Shown one piece after another: positions 5,000 through 6,278 of a stretch of 6,278 bases of DNA. The stretch is from contig CAJXNE010000123.1 in NCBI GenBank assembly GCA_913056285.1, positions 1-6,278 on the forward strand, in the 5' to 3' direction. The notes under the pieces are model-generated. The model was not told the DNA's origin and did no database searches. It was given only the letters and a program-made list of their open reading frames with translations. The DNA is from an uncultured Zetaproteobacteria bacterium (lineage in GTDB: Bacteria; Pseudomonadota; Zetaproteobacteria; Mariprofundales; Mariprofundaceae). The translations under genes were made by a program, and so were the position numbers. Every line of letters starts with the position of its first letter. Position 1 is the first letter of the stretch.

Positions 5000-5063
5000 A
5001 ATACTCATGCCAGGCAGCCCACAGCATATGTCGGTTTTCAAATCATAACGGGGACGAAACATC

Positions 5064-6278
5064 ATGAGCAATCAACAAAATAAATATGTATTCTCTTTCG
5101 AAGAAGGTGATGGCAAAAACAAACAGCTATTGGGCGGCAAAGGTGCCAACCTGTGCGAAATGACACAAATTGGTTTGAATGTGCCGCCGGGCTTCACTAT
5201 TTCGACCGAGGCGTGTCTGGCTTATCTGGATCAGGGACAAACGCTGCCGGACGGAGCCATGCAGGAAATCCGCGACCAGATGACTGCTCTGGAACAAAAA
5301 ACCGGCAAATTATTTGGCGATGCCCATAACCCGCTGCTGGTTTCAGTGCGCTCCGGCGCAGCCATGAGCATGCCCGGCATGATGGATACCATCCTGAATC
5401 TGGGCATGAACCAGGATTCCATTCAGGGCGAAATCGAGCAGACCGGTGATGAACGATTTGTCTATGATTCATACCGACGCTTTATCCAGTTATTCGGCAA
5501 GGTCGCGCTGGGCATTGCTGATGAACTGTTTGATGAACCCTTTGAAGCCATCAAAACACGTGAAGGCGTTAAGGAGGATGTTGGCCTGTCAGCAGACAAT
5601 CTGAAGGAGATCTCCGCTGTCTTTCTGGAAATTGTGCATGGCCAAATCGGCCGCCCATTTCCTGAAGACCCGTATGAACAGTTGGAGATTGCGATCAAAG
5701 CCGTATTTGGTTCATGGATGGGGCGGCGAGCTGTGGATTATCGTCGTGAGTTCAATATCACACCAGAGATGGCCAATGGCACGGCGGTTAATGTCTGCAC
5801 CATGGTATTCGGCAATCGTGGCAATGACTCGGCTACTGGCGTGGCCTTCACACGTAATCCCGGCACCGGTGAGAATGAATTTTATGGCGAATACCTGGTC
5901 AATGCACAGGGTGAAGATGTGGTGGCCGGTATTCGTACGCCGAAAGCGATTGCCCGGATGGCTGATGAAATGCCGGAAATTCACCGCCAACTGGAATCAT
6001 TGCGCAGCAAACTCGAAAATCATTATTGTGAAGTACAGGATTTCGAGTTCACCATTGAGCGGGGTACGCTGTACTGCCTGCAAACGCGCAACGGCAAAAT
6101 GAATACACAGGCTATGGTGCGCACTTCAGTCGAACTGGTGGAAGAAGGCTTAATCAGCAAAAAAGCGGCGCTGCTTCGCATCGCACCAGAATCATTAGAG
6201 CAAATGCTGTTTCCGCGACTCGATCCGAATGCCAGTGATTCACCCATTGCCTCCGGACTGCCTGCCAGTCCGGGGGCG
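5064..6278 (+). CDS. ppdK: Pyruvate phosphate dikinase, N-terminal 405 residues (runs off right edge)
   Basis: The enzyme interconverts pyruvate, ATP and phosphate with PEP, AMP and pyrophosphate, linking glycolysis and gluconeogenesis to PPi. The visible part is the ATP-binding region: G-G-K-G-A-N-L at 24-30 (K26), S-V-R-S-G-A at 94-99 (R96) with the M-P-G-M-M-D-T stretch at 103-109, G-V-A-F-T-R-N-P-G-T-G at 259-269, and D326, E328, Q340 and R342 in the ATP-grasp site, in line with the corresponding residues of the Clostridium symbiosum enzyme. The frame is open to the last base, which falls in G-L-P-A-S-P-G-A (398-405), where the phosphohistidine swivel domain begins. Family proteins are roughly 870-900 residues, so about half is missing. 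The ATG at 5064 follows GGGGA (5050-5054) at nine bases, a mediocre ribosome-binding site; the next residues fit the family N-terminus. It is divergent from the PilZ/cyclase operon. Confidence 0.96.
   Translation, partial: MSNQQNKYVFSFEEGDGKNKQLLGGKGANLCEMTQIGLNVPPGFTISTEACLAYLDQGQTLPDGAMQEIRDQMTALEQKTGKLFGDAHNPLLVSVRSGAAMSMPGMMDTILNLGMNQDSIQGEIEQTGDERFVYDSYRRFIQLFGKVALGIADELFDEPFEAIKTREGVKEDVGLSADNLKEISAVFLEIVHGQIGRPFPEDPYEQLEIAIKAVFGSWMGRRAVDYRREFNITPEMANGTAVNVCTMVFGNRGNDSATGVAFTRNPGTGENEFYGEYLVNAQGEDVVAGIRTPKAIARMADEMPEIHRQLESLRSKLENHYCEVQDFEFTIERGTLYCLQTRNGKMNTQAMVRTSVELVEEGLISKKAALLRIAPESLEQMLFPRLDPNASDSPIASGLPASPGA

Larger units (their letters stand above)
4739..5063. other. Divergent regulatory region between the PilZ/cyclase operon and ppdK
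   Basis: A 325-bp gap without a convincing gene, separating divergent transcripts. It contains a Fur-box-like 19-mer (4810-4828), an AT-rich tract (4850-4863), a perfect but unused-looking Shine-Dalgarno sequence on the minus strand (4870-4879), a sigma-54 promoter-like element inside a palindrome (4903-4924), and a second palindrome (4978-4999). A TTGCCA (-35-like) occurs near 4933, but I see no properly spaced -10 and no convincing sigma-70 promoter for ppdK. Confidence 0.7.

Noticed and set aside
1..6278. CRISPR arrays, tRNA or rRNA genes, insertion sequences
   Set aside because: No regularly spaced repeats, no tRNA-like T-loop and acceptor pattern, no rRNA-like sequence and no transposase reading frame seen.

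Overview
The window looks like chromosomal DNA from a Gram-negative proteobacterium, most likely a gammaproteobacterium. This rests on the style of the proteins (a Sec-type signal peptide, a PilZ protein, a class III adenylate cyclase, a bacterial pyruvate phosphate dikinase), on Shine-Dalgarno sites of the GGAG type and on moderate GC. I cannot name a genus. A pyruvate phosphate dikinase is compatible with the PPi-linked central metabolism of some methylotrophs, methanotrophs and sulfur oxidisers, but that is only suggestive.

Layout, left to right. (1) Bases 1-68, minus strand: the first 22 codons of a gene leaving the window, resembling the N-terminus of DUF4143-type AAA ATPases. (2) Bases 69-375: no gene; repeat-like debris including an 11-bp direct repeat. 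(3) Bases 376-1875, minus: a complete phosphohexomutase (phosphomannomutase/phosphoglucomutase superfamily) with all four active-site loops in variant form. (4) Bases 2017-2925, plus: a secreted protein of unknown function, divergent from the mutase across a 141-bp gap and convergent with the next unit, leaving only 19 bp between stop codons. (5) Bases 4738 down to 2945, minus: a probable three-gene operon of an unknown 85-residue protein, a PilZ c-di-GMP receptor and a membrane class III adenylate cyclase. The PilZ stop and cyclase start share an ATGA. (6) Bases 4739-5063: a 325-bp divergent regulatory region. (7) Bases 5064-6278, plus: the N-terminal 405 residues of pyruvate phosphate dikinase (ppdK), cut by the window edge at the start of the phosphohistidine domain.

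The most interesting part is the 2945-5063 block. The PilZ protein carries both c-di-GMP-binding motifs and the cyclase keeps all six catalytic-site residues, so the pair could tie c-di-GMP sensing to cAMP synthesis. Upstream lies a good match to a sigma-54 promoter (GG-N10-GC) pointing at this operon, with a second palindrome about 90 bp upstream of the predicted start, where an enhancer-binding protein would sit. The stretch also holds a Fur-box-like 19-mer, a perfect but orphan ribosome-binding sequence, and a chain of abutting or overlapping stop and start codons running through the apparent gap before pilZ. These regulatory readings are inferences from motif and position; the protein family calls are much firmer.
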